Origin: Alitta virens | Lineage: Eukaryota > Annelida > Polychaeta > Phyllodocida > Nereididae | DNA: 64,000 nucleotides | Assembly (NCBI GenBank): GCA_932294295.1 | Contig: OW028573.1 | Coordinates: 66,007,829 to 66,071,828 of the forward strand | Reading direction: 5' to 3' | Shown: piece by piece, positions 43,701 through 56,850 of the stretch | Layout: every line of letters starts with the position of its first letter | Numbering within the stretch: position 1 is the first letter of the stretch | Translations under genes and position numbers: made by a program | Notes under the pieces: generated by a model | The model's database searches: none | The model's input: the letters and a program-made list of their open reading frames with translations, nothing else | Told to the model about the DNA's origin: nothing

Positions 43701-45516
43701 TACCTTGCATTCATTTATTGTCAGAACTTTACCTCCTCATCTCAAAGTTGTAAAAGGCCTAGCCGACCTACCCAGACTCTTTTGTGTTTCAATTGGCCAT
43801 TTCTATTTTTCTTGCCTCTAAGACGATTTTTCTGAAGAAAAAGTAACGTTTTATTTTTTTGTCAGTTTCACATTTTGAAGTCAAGTCTGCTTTGCTGAGA
43901 AAGGCTTTTTTAAAAGTGTGGCTTTAAAAGAAAAACTCAGAGCTTTACAAGGTAAACATGTTACATTTTCACCAAGTTCTAATCATACTCCACTGTGAAG
44001 CATCATTCTTCCTCTACTTGCTCAAATTTACATAATTATGCAATAAATACCAAACGGCACGACTTTAACAGTTGCAAATGTTATCATGTGGCATGCAATT
44101 GCTTTGTTTGCATTGCAAATCCAAACTTAAAACATTTATTTGGAGAATTTTGACAATTTTACCCGAAGTTTGAATTATAACCATGTGATTATCCAGATAG
44201 CGATCAAGGTGTCTGCGTGAGAAAAGAGATGATGCCATGACCATGATATTCAAGGTGCAATGGTTTGGTTGCAGATGTATGATTTATTGATTGTTTATAT
44301 TTTTTCTCTGGTTGTTTTAGAAATACAACTTACTTTAGGCTAAAATACAGTTTTGCCTGCACTTTACTATTAACAAACAGTTCAGACCGTTCAAAAAATA
44401 ATAGGAGGCGGTGTCTACTGAGCAAGTAAAAGATCCCATCTCATCATTACGTCTACCTCTGGCAGCTGGTGATAGGAGCTAGCTAAGCTTCGGAACCAGT
44501 CTCATAAAAGTTAAAATTTCCTAGAAGATTCAGCAGAAATTACTCGCCACTAATCCTGTGATATTTTTGTTTAGCAATGATTATCTAACAAAAATAAGGG
44601 AATACATTCCATCATTATGTTTTAACAGTTGCAGTAAATGCATACAGTTTAATAACCAATTAATAGGCATACATTTATAAAGTATAAATTTTAAAAAGCT
44701 ATTCATCAAGTCATTTGCAGAGTTGCTACAATGCCACAGCCAGAACATTGCAACAATACGCAGCACAAATGTTTCCAGCAGTTGCAGCACATGGCTCCAG
44801 CCTGGAGGCAGATTGTCATCTTTACAATCTCATCTTCCTTTCTCTACATGCTACAATTACAGAAATGAGTTGAAAGAATATTTTGCGTGTGACTTATCTT
44901 GTTCTACAATTGTTACGTGACTTCCTGTTGTAAAATTACTTGTTTTCTGTTAGACAACTGTTTTCCAATTGTTGGTTTATTCAAAATTAAACATGTCTTC
45001 AAAGAGCATAACCTCCAAAGTTCCATATTTTAGGATTTTTAAGCCATGCAATTATCCTGACATATTCTTAAAAAGCAGAGCTGCTCTAAGAAATGGATAA
45101 CATTAAAAACTTAATACAATGATTTGGCAGAAATAGTGTTTCAAAGCTTAGACTGAAGTCATTTACCTTTAAAGCTAAGATATATGAAGAATGGAAATGG
45201 GGGATATTCGAGGATGACAATTTAAGACATCCTAGAAAGACAGGTTCTGTAATCACATGGTGGAGTTCTAACGGACCTGCCGAAGAACTGAAAGACTTCA
45301 TAATGCCAGGAAGAATGATAACTGGTTAATTACAGAAGGTCATCAAACAAGATAAAGCCAATTGGAGGGACACAATACAAGAAAGGGGGTCAACAATATA
45401 AGCATTAGGCTTATGAGGGTATTAACTACAGTTACAGTGACGAAATCAGATTTAGGCAATGCTCAAAGGACCCTGGACACAAGAGATGACGAAGGGAGGG
45501 CCCAACCACTTAGCAG

Positions 45517-45591
45517 ACCTTTGAAGGACATCTAAAGGTCATGTGTCAGGCCCTAGAGGTCAACAGGAGCAGCCAAAACAGGCAGAGGTCA
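45517..45591. promoter_or_regulatory. Cluster of nuclear-receptor half-sites
   Basis: Three AGGTCA half-sites (45536-45541, 45557-45562, 45586-45591) plus an inverted GACCTTT (45517) fall within 75 bases, 2.3 kb before the Olig start. Spacing does not match a classic DR1-DR5 element, so monomer-binding receptors (ROR/NR2/ERR type) or loose dimers are more likely. Function is inferred. Confidence 0.3.
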
Positions 45592-47399
45592 AGTCCCCCT
45601 ATGTCTTCACTAAATGGGCGACATATCTTGGACTGAAAGAGCAAAATGCTTGAGCTACGGGAACCTTTGCTTATTTGAGTAGCCCAGGGAGAAGCACCAT
45701 TAATCTAAAGGTATGCTTCATTCTTGAACTTTAGCAAGTTGTTGAAGTCCACTGAATGTCCCTCGTTTTGAATATGACCATTAGACTTGCTCCACTTGGT
45801 CATCTTTCTTTGTGCTAGTTAAAGTATGGACCTCCTGTGAACAGACACACACCATACAATTGCATAGTGTGCATAAAATCAGACATTAATGGCTATAGGA
45901 GAGAAATTATCATTTAAGTTTGACAATTGAAAGCCCAGCACATTTACTTAATGCTGCATTGACTGCATGTAGTCCAAACATTCCAATGACTCTTGGATGC
46001 AGCTAGAATATTTACATGCAAGAAAATAAACATGAAGGCCCCAATATGAACTAAAGCAACCCTTTCATCTACCACATTTTATTGTCTACGGTTGCTGTAA
46101 CAAATGTAATCAAATGTAACCAATGGATGATTGGCAGTGATTTGCATTGTGCGTGTTTTAATATAAACTTTTTGAGTTATGAAAAAGAGGAGTAACCCTT
46201 GTTATAATGTCATTAAAAACTTGACGAAGGGACTTTTTGAAGGTTGGAGTGATGCTTCGTGTCAATGGGGACTTGAATGTCATCTTTTTCATGGCTACAT
46301 GAACTGCATTGAAACTGTATTGAAAGTGCGTTGAAACTGCAATGAACCAGTGGCTACAACCTGCAACAGGAGTGGGCTAATTTCTAGGGCTGCCAGGTAA
46401 ACGGTTTTCAATATGTTCAAAGGGGAGCACTGAGATGGCTGACTAATGGTGTTTTATGGGCTGACGAACCTACTCATGCAAAGTGGATTAATAAAGAGTT
46501 CATCTGGCGAGCTGGGTGTCCCCAATAATGCCATCTGGTCAACTGTCACTCTCTTGACTTCCATTTATGGGTGCATCACATGTTAAAAAGCTGTACCACT
46601 TCTATTCAATGCATTTTCAAACACATTTCATGTATTTTATTTCACTTCAGCCATTTCTGATAGATTTTGTGTCGTTTTGAATTTAAAATTACACAATTTT
46701 CGTCACACCATTTAATATAAATTCAATATAATGCCACTGTCACTGTGTTAAATGGGAAAATCACACCAAATATTTATCATATATAATACCATAAAACTTA
46801 TTGGATAAATCAGCAGTATGTAATTTCTGAAATATGTTTCGGTACACTAAAACAGATTCAACTAAGTTTAACACAAAATAACATTCATTTAAATTCCAAG
46901 TTCTTCAAAAACATGAAATTAAGCCACTCATCAACCTCAATGAGGCAGTAGATTGAATTTCACTGGTAACGTTGAAACCTTTTGGCCATCTTCTCGTTCA
47001 ATTAGCAGTGACAAATACATCTGTCGCCCAACATCTCACATTAAGCCCTTCATGACTTTTTGTGACTCGCAACAAAATGTGACCTCAGCATGCGAGCTCC
47101 CAAATGCAAGTCGCAACTGTAGCAAGAACAATGGTTAACAAAGCTGGATGCACTTGCAAATTACTCAGATGAAATATTACCATGAAATAAATAAAGAATT
47201 TCTGTGCATCAAAATGCATTTTCACTAGAAATAAACAGTTACTGCTGTTTAAGAATTCATGTTTACAAGGCCAATTAGAAATTCTAACAAAATCGGCCAG
47301 TTGGTAAAGCCCAGTTATGTATTGGAAACAAATTTATAAAACTGGATGAACTTGCGTTAGAGACAAGATATTTATTTATATTTCAATAACGGGGTAGAC

Positions 47400-47720
47400 T
47401 GACGAGTGAAGCATGACGGGAGAAAGTGAGAACAGGAGGGGCGGGGCTTAAAGGGGTAAACGACACGACTGTCGTGCTGCCTTGGCTTTGATTGGCAGAT
47501 CCGCCTCAGTGATCTTGAATTCTGTGCCCCATGAGGGTTTCCTCAAGGGTTGAAGTAGAGGCCACTGGCGACCTTTTGCTCACTCTGATGACAGCTGTTG
47601 TTCAAGTTACATCTTCGAAGGGCTTATGCGAATCAAGCAGATCAGATTGTCACCACAAGCGGATTAACATCAGCCAATCGCAGTGCTGGAGGTCTCCTAG
47701 GTTGTGCAACTGGCACTAAG
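47400..47720 (+). promoter_or_regulatory. Candidate core promoter region of the Olig gene
   Basis: A GC-box run (GGAGGGGCGGGGCTTA, 47435-47450) is followed by an inverted CCAAT box (ATTGG, 47491-47495) and an E-box CAGCTG (47592-47597). All lie 340-510 bases before the ATG, in a locally GC-rich block with no TATA box near by. The placement suits a TATA-less developmental promoter. The transcription start is not determined. Confidence 0.4.
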
Positions 47721-47939
47721 GTCCTAACTGTTACGCTACAGGGTCAAGTGGTTTAAGAATTGGCAGACTGGACAGGGCTACAAGAAGTCATTTAAAAGAA
47801 TAACAGTGTACTAAGAACTTAGACAGGTGATGACAGCCATCCTGTAAACAACAGCAATTTGGCAAGTCATACATCACATCACCCAGGACTGAGGGATACT
47901 GCACTTAGAGAAGGTCAGTCAGATTTACACAGCATCATC

Positions 47940-48725
47940 ATGATGGAGGGCTTCACAAGAATAAGTCATGAAGAGGAAGAAAATATAAACGTCGAATTTA
48001 GTGGTTCAGGAAGTGATTCGGACAATGACCCCCGTAGCTCAGCATCAGCAGACGACAGACCGAATGGAGGCGGCAAGACAAAAAGGCGGCAAAAACGTCG
48101 AGCTTACTCAAATAAACACCTCGACGAATCAGAATTGAAAGATTTCCGGCTGAAAATCAACAGCAGGGAGCGAGAGAGGATGCACGACTTGAACTCTGCG
48201 TTGGACGGCTTACGCGAAGTCATGCCCTACGCCAACGGCCCGTCAGTGCGTAAGTTGTCCAAGATAGCCACATTGCTATTAGCCAAGAACTATATTCTTA
48301 TGCTTCAGAACTCTATTGATGAAATGAAGAAGCTGGTTAGTAATGTTTACGGCAATCAGAATAGCCCCGTGCCCCCCAGAAGCCCCCCAGCACCTTTCGG
48401 CGCTGTCCCCGACGTTTACAACGTCTCCTCATCCGCCGCGGCAGCGGCTGCCGCTGCCGCCGTCGCCGCTACCGCCAGAGTGTCTCCCCCTAGCGGCACC
48501 CGTCTGACGACCCCCATGGACTCTCGTTTGTCACACAGCCCCGCAGAAGGTCACCACAGCCCCCGACACAGTCCTCGTAGTCCCCCGACAGTCGACAGCG
48601 ATAAGACCATGCCATGCGCTTGCCCGCAGTGCACACTGCCCCCCACCGTCTCCCCGTACTTATCGGCATGGCCCTACGTGAGTCCCTACGCGCATCATCC
48701 GCACACTGCTGTCCTCAAACGGTGA
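47940..48725 (+). CDS. olig: Olig-family basic helix-loop-helix transcription factor
   Basis: A single-exon gene of 261 residues. The bHLH domain (aa about 73-130) reads [40 protein letters not shown], then [23 protein letters not shown] and KNYILML separate Olig from the related bHLHe22/23 and neurogenin groups. Olig proteins bind E-boxes, mostly as repressors, in neural progenitors and glial lineages. N-terminal to the domain is an acidic Ser/Asp run and a basic KTKRRQKRR stretch. After it come a Pro-rich part, a polyalanine tract, [10 protein letters not shown] and a CACPQC motif near the end (SPYAHHPH). The start could be 47940 or the next ATG at 47943, which has A at -3 and G at +4; the frame is open upstream without another ATG. 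Lack of introns fits the family. Confidence 0.93.
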   Translation: MMEGFTRISHEEEENINVEFSGSGSDSDNDPRSSASADDRPNGGGKTKRRQKRRAYSNKHLDESELKDFRLKINSRERERMHDLNSALDGLREVMPYANGPSVRKLSKIATLLLAKNYILMLQNSIDEMKKLVSNVYGNQNSPVPPRSPPAPFGAVPDVYNVSSSAAAAAAAAAVAATARVSPPSGTRLTTPMDSRLSHSPAEGHHSPRHSPRSPPTVDSDKTMPCACPQCTLPPTVSPYLSAWPYVSPYAHHPHTAVLKR

Positions 48726-49755
48726 GACAGGAAACAATTTTGGAAAATAATGACATTTTACAAACAATCCCATAATTTTATGGACAATAACAAAGATTGG
48801 GGTCTATACATTGTACATACTTGACATGTTTTACTAATTAATGTTGTTGAGAAATTGTATAACATAGATTTGACTATTACAGCTAACGCAAATTGAAATA
48901 TAAAGCTGCGCTTTCAAAAAGTCATGTTTGGCTTTCTTTTGCTTATCTGATCATGTACAAAATGATTGTATATAATACGTTTAACTTGTGCTGCATTTTG
49001 ATGTTCATTAAAATGTTTTTGTTGAGAAAACAAGTTCTTTATGTCTTCATTTACAATCTTCAAAAGTTTACTTGAAATTGGTGCATGCTGAATTGACTTG
49101 CAAAAGTTTCACATATTGAAAATTGAGACTTTCATATGAAAATGTTGAATGTGACAGCGAGAGACTTTTGTGTTTGCTTGATGAGTATGTCTCATGTTTA
49201 ATGGAGACCTCAATGCCCAGTATCTTCTGATGGCAGTGTGAGACATTTGTAATTTGAGTGAATGACGAAGTCATTTGAGCGTCTTTCTCTGATGATTTCT
49301 AATTCTGGTGGACATCATACATAAAGAAATTCCATATGAGTTTGATATGTGGGAGATAGGGACTGTGTGTGTTGCTAATGGAAGGTTTTGAATGTACAGA
49401 ATTTCATTTGCTGTCACACGGCCGTCAGAGGACAAAGAGCAAATCAAATGTCAACTGCTTAGAGAGCAGTTCAATTTAAAGGCCCACAGTATGGAATAGG
49501 TGAGCGAATGAAGACATTTAAGAAGTGAATGTGACCTGGGTGGCGGCTGACTTTTATGTCAGTTTGACAGACAATGTCAGACATTCTTTTGGGCTATGTT
49601 GCTATGCTCATAAAAGCAGACTATAGCTGAGACTCAAACGTACGCAACAGAGGTATTTTTTTGCACAATGCTACCCAATCTGCTTGCAGGGATTTGTGGG
49701 GGCTCTGAGCATCTGCTTACATTCTATTGGAGGCCAGATTGACTATTGGGCCAGA

Positions 49756-49769
49756 CCGTCAGGGGGCAG
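49756..49769 (+). promoter_or_regulatory. CTCF-like motif
   Basis: CCGTCAGGGGGCAG matches the CCASYAGRKGGCRS core at 12 of 14 positions, about 1 kb after the Olig stop. It lies in the GC-rich block 49380-49930. Confidence 0.3.
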
Positions 49770-51705
49770 TCAGATCAAAAGAGTTTTGGCAGTTCAGAGC
49801 TTGGGGCTGACTTCTTCCACATGACCTAACCTCAATGGCTTTATCCATGCATTTGCTTCCATGCGGAGGGACGCGGGGGGTTGCCGGGGATTTCTGCCCG
49901 TCCCTAGAGTCCCCCCGTCCCCCTAAACGTCAACACCAGATGCCTGTCCGTTCCAATTCCCTCTCAATATTGTTGCTGTTTGTGCTTAATTCTCCTATTT
50001 CGAATTCACTCTGATATTCAAAAATTTCACACAATAGTTTGTAATCAGTTTGTGTCAAATTGCAAAAGCAGAAGTTAGCCAGCTTTGCTTGTATGCATGC
50101 CCTTGTTGCACAGTGCTGCACCCTGGAGTAAAATGTTGAAAATGACTGACCACTTACATATGCTCCCTTTATGTCAACAAGATATAATCTGTCATTAATT
50201 AATTTGCTTAATTTATTCAAATGACAATACGCGAAGCATGTCAGCAAAATCAGGGATTAATGAAAGCAATGCATTGGTTAACTTAGTAACTAAGAATAAG
50301 GAATAACTGGAATATTAAGCCAATGTTCTATTGCACCAAGTTGCCACCAACACAGAGTGTCTGAAAGTATGGAAAATTTCACTGCATTCATTTACATAAC
50401 CACCCACAAACAAACCACAAGTTTCTTTGGAATTCCTTATACTATCGTGGGAGACATACGGTCCATGACTTTCAGTTCAATATGAGTCTGTTGCCACCAG
50501 TTGATTTGTAGCAATTAAACTGCAGGTGCCAGTTGATGTGGTTTTGTCTTGAGAATGGACCCGTATGTGGTGACCCCTTAGAGGCGAAATTCCCTTAATT
50601 AAAATGATACACATCTTCCGTTAAATGCGCAGTCCAATGATATTCTCTGATAGGGAATAATTTGCAGACCCTGGTTCTGAACAAACACAAAAAGATTAAG
50701 GGGTAAAATTGTCCACCGAATGAAAATTAGCTCGATTGTGGGAATATAAATAATTTTGATACATGTTGGACATTAGTGCATTCCACATATCCAGTCCCTC
50801 TGACTCAAAATCACAAACTTGTTACAGTGGTACAAAATGATGTTAGTTTAAGAGTTTATATTAAACATAAGAAAATATATTGAAACAAAATTTTGTTTGG
50901 GACAGTCTGTATTTAATTGGGGAATTCCACATTAAAATAGGTTTTCTCATTAAATTTGGTTAGAAATTAAAATTGTTTAATTGATACGATTTTCATGTTG
51001 ATAAGATTTCACTTTACAGATGTTCAGAGTTTTTAAACTTGCAGATGCAGTCGGCAATATATTCAAGTACAGACACTGCAACTGTACTTATATCAACAGG
51101 GACTGAGTGTTGATGACACCTTTTTCCGCTTGGTTGAGCAGGAAAATAAACGGTTCATTGGCTTGAGTGAAGAGGGATGTTTCTGATTGTAAGAGATCTG
51201 CTGCAATCAATCAGGGCAGCTTCCGACAAATTGACCCCTAATTTTCCCCGTGGCTAGAGCAAAGGATTGAAGTCAGCAATCACCCTTGTCTAGAATGTGA
51301 CAAATTATAGTCGAAGAAAGAAAACCGGCAGACTGACCACACATGAGAGGGGCCGCCCAAGCGTCTGATAATGGGATGAGCCGTTTGTGGGTTGCTGAGG
51401 CAGAAGAAAGGATGAGGGGGTGAGGATGTGCAAAAGATGCTCAGCAGACCAGAACCAGTGTGTGACCAGCAGCAAGGACGTCCGGATGCAGATGAATAGT
51501 GGATACAGCAGTAGTGTGACAATGCTTCAATGACAGATTATCCTAAGGTTGTCACAACATTATTTTAAAAATCCTGATTTAGGAGTAACATTTGGTGGAG
51601 AATTGCCTGCACAAGTATGTCGTCATGGCTTGTATCCTACAGCCCAGCACTTCGTGTAAACTATAAATCCCCTGAGTTCCAAAAAAATTCTAAAGTTCGG
51701 TTATA

Positions 51706-51735
51706 AATATGGAGTCCACTCTTAGACTCCATATT
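51706..51735. repeat. Short perfect inverted repeat
   Basis: AATATGGAGTC, an 8-base loop, then GACTCCATATT: an 11-base perfect stem. It has no adjacent coding sequence and no sign of a terminator role in this genome type. Confidence 0.6.
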
Positions 51736-52401
51736 CCGACTTTAATTGCAATCTCAGCTGATTATTACCTGTAGTTTTATTATACAATTCCCTGCATTTT
51801 TCTAATTTGCCTTCCAATCCCCATCTTGCATTCTTTTGTAACATATAATACAATATACTTTAGAAATATATGACTATCATTCTTACCTTATTTTTGTTCT
51901 ATCTCTTTGACGTTCACGTGGCTCAATTTTGGCATCCAAATACTCTTTTCTGGTTATTTTTCTGCTGACTTTTGCGTCCTTTACTGCCAATAAAAAATGC
52001 TCCAATAAAGCTGCAGACGATCTTAAACCTATAATCATGGTATAATCTATCTATTCTAAGTGCACTGGTATTGATTTTTGACGCGTCCTTAAAGACAGGT
52101 CTTAAGAAAATTGCGCAAGACTTAACTGGTTGTTAATTGTTTTGACTAGTCACCGATTACCAATCAAAGCATTGCATAATGATTTCGGCAGGTGATTGAC
52201 CTATGTCTTCAACCGGTTCAATGTAGAATAAGATCTTGCCGTCTGAATTTATACACAAAGAAAAAAGTAAAGGTAGAGTATTTTAAATTACTTTCACGTT
52301 TGATCAAACAACTTCGTTATGTTCATGTTAGAAGAAGTGACAGGTAATTTGGACCAAGTTCCCCAATAGAAATTGGACTGATTTTAAGTACGCTTTTCTA
52401 T

Positions 52402-52576
52402 TATTAGGCCAATGTTGGCAAAATGTCAGTTTGCAAAATGGCAAAGGGTTTGTCCTATATAAGCAGCCAATGCCAATGGTGGTACTTCTTTGGCTCAACG
52501 TTGGCCCAACGTTATCTAAAATGGTGTATTTCTGTATTATAAATTGTTGTGTTGAGCCAACGTTGGGCCTAATTGA
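52402..52576. mobile_element. Possible hairpin MITE with AACGTTGG arms
   Basis: The left end reads ATTAGGCCAATGTTGGC and the right end CCAACGTTGGGCCTAAT, inverse of each other with mismatches. Inside, GGCTCAACGTTGGCCCAAC (about 52493) is nearly the inverse of GTTGAGCCAACGTTGGGCC (about 52549). Nested GTTGG/CCAAC palindromes of this kind are typical of short hairpin elements in invertebrates. No target duplication was identified and no protein is encoded. Confidence 0.4.
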
Positions 52577-53337
52577 AAGTGTAACATAATGATATCACAT
52601 ATTTTAGATATTTTCTCACTCAGAACGTGAGAGCCGAAGCAAATATTAGTCATATGGGCCTTGGTGGAACATAGATGAATCTTTGTCCTGACAGTCATAT
52701 ATGCAAGGCTAATAGAATATAATATAATAGCATTACTTTATTATAACCTGTATAGGTAATTTTTTCCTAGCATCAGCAAAAACAATATAGTGAATGATAA
52801 AAAGACAGCATAATAGTGCATAAAAACATAGAAAAAGATACCACAGAAGTTATGGCATAAAATTAAGATGAACAATGTTGGTTAGTTGTGGCGGACATCG
52901 TCAGAACCTAACCTTAACTGGCCAGCTCCTGAATACTTTAATCGTGACTGTAGTAAACTTAAAAACTATATAGAGCAAGGTCTGAGGTTTAATGCCAGTC
53001 TTGGCTAACCAAAGGGCCATTGCAGGACTTTACTAAGCCAAGCTCAGCAGCAATTTCAACCATCAATTTATATCAAGCCATCAATCTGAAATCCACTAAA
53101 CGTCTTAGGCTATGTCTGATGTTTTCACCTGCCCTAATGTCTTAAGCCCCGAGCAATTGACATCTAGCTCTTAGCTGACCGTCGCAAATCAGCCTACCAC
53201 TTAGAAAGAGAGAGCTGATAAAATCTACGGCGACAAATCAAATTGAATTTGCAGCAAATAAAGTATAAAGTGGACAGCGGATTGTTTGTTGGCGCCCCAT
53301 AATTCAGGGCAGGAACTTTTAGGAAGGGTCGTCGATC

Positions 53338-53351
53338 ATGCCCCCTGGTGG
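53338..53351 (-). promoter_or_regulatory. CTCF-like motif
   Basis: The reverse complement reads CCACCAGGGGGCAT, matching the CTCF core consensus at 13 of 14 positions. It is 4.6 kb after Olig, orientation opposite to the site at 49756. Confidence 0.45.
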
Positions 53352-54274
53352 AAACCGCGACCATCAGACAATATGGCGCTGACCAAAGAGGCCATTTTGA
53401 TGAACTTTTTATCACTTGCTCACATTTTAACTCATTGGAGAGCAGTGACCTGGCTGTAGGTAGGTGCAAGGGCCCAGACCAGGGGGGTCGGACACCAGCG
53501 GAGCAGCGCAGCCACAGATGGCCCCATGGCCGGGGGCTCCAAACCTCACCTAGGTCGGTCTGCCTCCCAGGTCCAGAGGACAAAGCCTCCGTTCAGCCAG
53601 AAGATGGTCAAACAAGAAGCAAGAGAGAGAAAGACAGTTTCCATTTTGTCCTGCCATTGCTTTCACCCATAAATGACATTGCTCAAAGTACTAGCCACAG
53701 TTTTCTTTGCTTCTCCTCAAGCGAACACAATGCGCCAAACTAATGTCTTTTATCAAATTTTAATGAAGTCCCAAGTGATTGCAGATTTCACCAGCTTTTC
53801 AAAGTACGTATGTTCATCGAAGAACGATGGGACCAACATTCGGTTTAATGCAGGTCTCGAAATTCAGTCATATAGAAAAATAGCTGCATGTGGCATTTCT
53901 TTGAACTTTTGAAGACATAAGGTGTCATTCTTGGTTGCACAAGCATGGATGTATATAATGTATTATTAGTTGGGTGTGGTGATACAAACTCTTTGATACA
54001 AAGTTCTTTGAATGATCAAGAAGTAGAGAGCTTTGAATGTATAACCGTCACATGAGTGTATTCTGGTGCCTAATTGATAAAGCTTCCGAAACTTCCCGTT
54101 TTCTGAGACTCCTGATACATTCAGAAGTACGGAAATCTGTTTTTGATGAGTTTGAAAAATTCTCATTTCCTCAAAAATATCTTCTTCTTAGCCTTCTTGA
54201 TGACCCTCAGTCCGTTTAGTAACCGATTTTTACACTTTCAAAATAATACAACACCTTCGGGACACTGGGACTGT

Positions 54275-54326
54275 TACGTCATGACGTCATCCACGTTCTT
54301 TGATCTCGTCTTCAAAGATGACGTAA
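54275..54326. promoter_or_regulatory. CRE/ATF-type motif cluster
   Basis: TTACGTCA (54275-54282) overlaps a perfect TGACGTCA (54282-54289), and GATGACGTAAT follows at about 54317-54327. Three bZIP sites in about 50 bases, 5.6 kb after Olig, suggest a CREB/ATF-responsive element. Activity is inferred. Confidence 0.3.
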
Positions 54327-56836
54327 TCAACTCTTGTGCACAGGATTCCACAGGTACTCCCCAGGACTCCTCTGCTTCAGGGACAGAAGTCATTCTTTCT
54401 TTTGTCTGGATCTGTATTTGAGGTTTGAATGCATTATCTTCTTTTTTATGTGAAAAGCATTGATCAGCTACTTTGAATGTATCCAACCTGCTAAGCCTTA
54501 TTCAAGCGAATTGATGATGCTGGGAGCTCTCAATGCCCCCATTGCTACGTGCCTAATTGATCATTTACATAGTCACACGTTGTATAAGTGTCACAGACGC
54601 TTAAATAAGAGAATAATTAAAGTGGTGTAAACTTTCTTCCATTGTTGAAGGAAGTAAAATTTCTACTGCAATGTAGCTTGCCATTATGGCAAATGATGAT
54701 TATGATGCACCATTTTTGGCATCATTACTAAAAGTAATGTAGGTAAATGCACAGTAGTTATATTTCTTCGGGCATGCACTGAAAATACACCGAGGACATA
54801 AATATCTCTATCATTTTCATGCTAAGAGACAATTAAACAAAGGGATGTCCACTGTCCTTGTGTCTGGAATGCGCGGGTGGACAGAGCACACGACATGTTT
54901 GCGTGGTCAGCCCTTGTTGAGAGTGACCAGTGTCCAGTCCTTTGCCCTCAGCTATTTGAGGAGGGAATTCAGTAATTGGAAACTTACAGAAGAAAGTAAG
55001 AGCTTATCCTATCACCCTTGGAGGCTAATGATGGTCATCGGAAAAGTGAGCCTCTCATTGCGCTGGTCACTCACTGACCACTTGACCCAGCGTCTTCTGT
55101 TTGATGTCACATTGCAAGGACGTCACGTCATAGTGGGTGACCATCACATCAAAAGTGCTCACCAGTTTGAACTGACATGCCAAGTGACCAATCCAAAGGT
55201 CAACAAGAACTTGAAAAATATATCTGCAAAGTTCTGCATGTGTCAATGTCATCAAGAAAAACCAGCGATATAATTGTAACTTTTTGCGTAGTTCATGTTA
55301 TATATAGGCATGGCATAAAAGAAAAAAAAAAAAATTTGTACGTGCAAGATTATATACAGGCTCGACAAGCAATTTTTCCATTCTTCTGATTAGTTGGTTT
55401 TGACTAATATTCTGACACTTGTTGACAGATATAATTCACACCCACAAAGGCCACCAGCTGCCGTTTGACCACTCTAATAAAATACAGCTTAGCCACCATT
55501 TTTTGAAAATATTTGATGGCGCTAAACCCTGCCACATCAATTGAAAACTGGACACATTTATTCTTTGAGATGATGACGTGGTCAACGGGCCTTGACCAGC
55601 GGCCAGTCAGTGGTCCCAAGTGTGATTTACCAGTCCCCGGCCTTATGGTCCTATCTTTGTTCAAAGGTGTCACAACAGAGGGAGCAGAATCGTACGAGTC
55701 AGGCTCCCTACCGGTGCCTGCACCACTTATTGCCCCCTACACATAGCCTCCAGAAATTCTAATTAATTTCTATTCAAGTGATGACAAAAAATGAAATAAA
55801 ACCTGAGCCATACGAGGCGTTTGATAGGAGCCGACCACACTGGTTTGGACAAAAAGAGTGTGAGTTGCCTCCTCCGAGTGCCCGCACCCAGAAATAGCTC
55901 TCTCTTTTATCACTCAAATACCATTTTGCTACACATGCTGTTCACATGTGGAGAATTTGCACCCCGTCACTTGGTAATCTGTTCTTTGTGAGAGCATAAA
56001 TGCATCTGTAAGATCTTCAAATGGGCTCTTTGGTACTGAAATCAAGCTTCAAAAGAAATCAATCAAGGCAATGAATAGAGACACCAAACACCCTTAAAAT
56101 CTATGCATTATTCTGTAAGTCCAAATATGGAGCTGCATGGATAAGTGACATGTATTTCATGGATCTGTGCATACGAATTAAATGAGTTATACTTACAGTG
56201 TCCTTGTGTAACTCATACCTTGTTGATATATCTTATTCTAGAATAGCCGCCGTCGTCTGGTGAGGGAGTGCTCCGACATTCATTGGACCTCTGCATCGTC
56301 GGTCCACATAGGGTCGACAGGCCGAAGTCGACCGACTTGCTATGCTATATATCAGGGTATTACACCTTTGTGTTGACTCTTAATTTCCATACGACTCTCT
56401 TCAGACTTTGATCGTGGAAGTTAATTGTGACAAGCTATTTAATTTTCATAACCTATAGATCCCATAGATCCTTCTCAGCAAAAACGGGTGTTGACAAGGG
56501 GCTACTTTTGGTATATTTATTAATTGAATATCACAGTCTTTAAAACAATACAAAATAACTTACAAAGCTTAAACAAATTGAAAACCTTTAAGTCTTTCTG
56601 GAATTCTAGTATTTCACAGCAATGCAACCAAGCATTTCAAATCGTGTGGCACCAGTTAGGTAACGATTGATGATGACTGTCACTTAGAAGAAAGTCACCA
56701 TGTTCATTTCACAATACAGTTGCAAAAGCTCTTCAGAAGCAACTGAGTGTGTAAAATAGGAGCAGACACGATGCAGTATGATTACATAAGGTGCTCTACC
56801 AAACATAGTAACAGAATTTGAGGACCATTCAAAGGC

Positions 56837-56850
56837 CTGCCCCCTGCTGG
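56837..56850 (-). promoter_or_regulatory. CTCF-like motif (perfect core)
   Basis: The reverse complement reads CCAGCAGGGGGCAG, agreeing with the CTCF core CCASYAGRKGGCRS at every position. Such a match is rare by chance in AT-rich DNA. It lies in the GC-richer block 56790-57130. Confidence 0.5.

Larger units (their letters stand above)
37976..47399. other. Intergenic region between the IP3R-like gene and Olig
   Basis: No convincing gene. AT-rich sequence alternates with compact blocks of higher GC and CpG content at about 38500-38650, 40180-40780, 41340-41720, 42295-42780, 43080-43440, 45440-45700 and 46300-46560. ORFs inside the blocks overlap in several frames and lack family resemblance, so they reflect composition. 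The blocks are candidate cis-regulatory elements of Olig. A CRE palindrome is at 42314-42321. Confidence 0.6.

Noticed and set aside
43510..43835. Two overlapping forward ORFs of about 90-100 codons
   Set aside because: They are hydrophobic and Cys-rich because of T-rich sequence, overlap in different frames, and have no family resemblance.
47859..47939. Upstream extension of the Olig reading frame
   Set aside because: The frame is open but starts with TTG and holds no ATG before 47940. Extension would need a non-ATG start or an upstream exon, for which no good acceptor was seen.
53194..53743. Overlapping ORFs of about 130 codons on both strands
   Set aside because: Open frames on both strands of the same GC-rich block are typical of composition. 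There is no splice context and no recognisable product.
54845..55273. 142-codon forward ORF downstream of Olig
   Set aside because: The start is not ATG, no family is recognised, and the stretch is rich in TGACC/AGGTCA motifs that suggest regulation, not coding.
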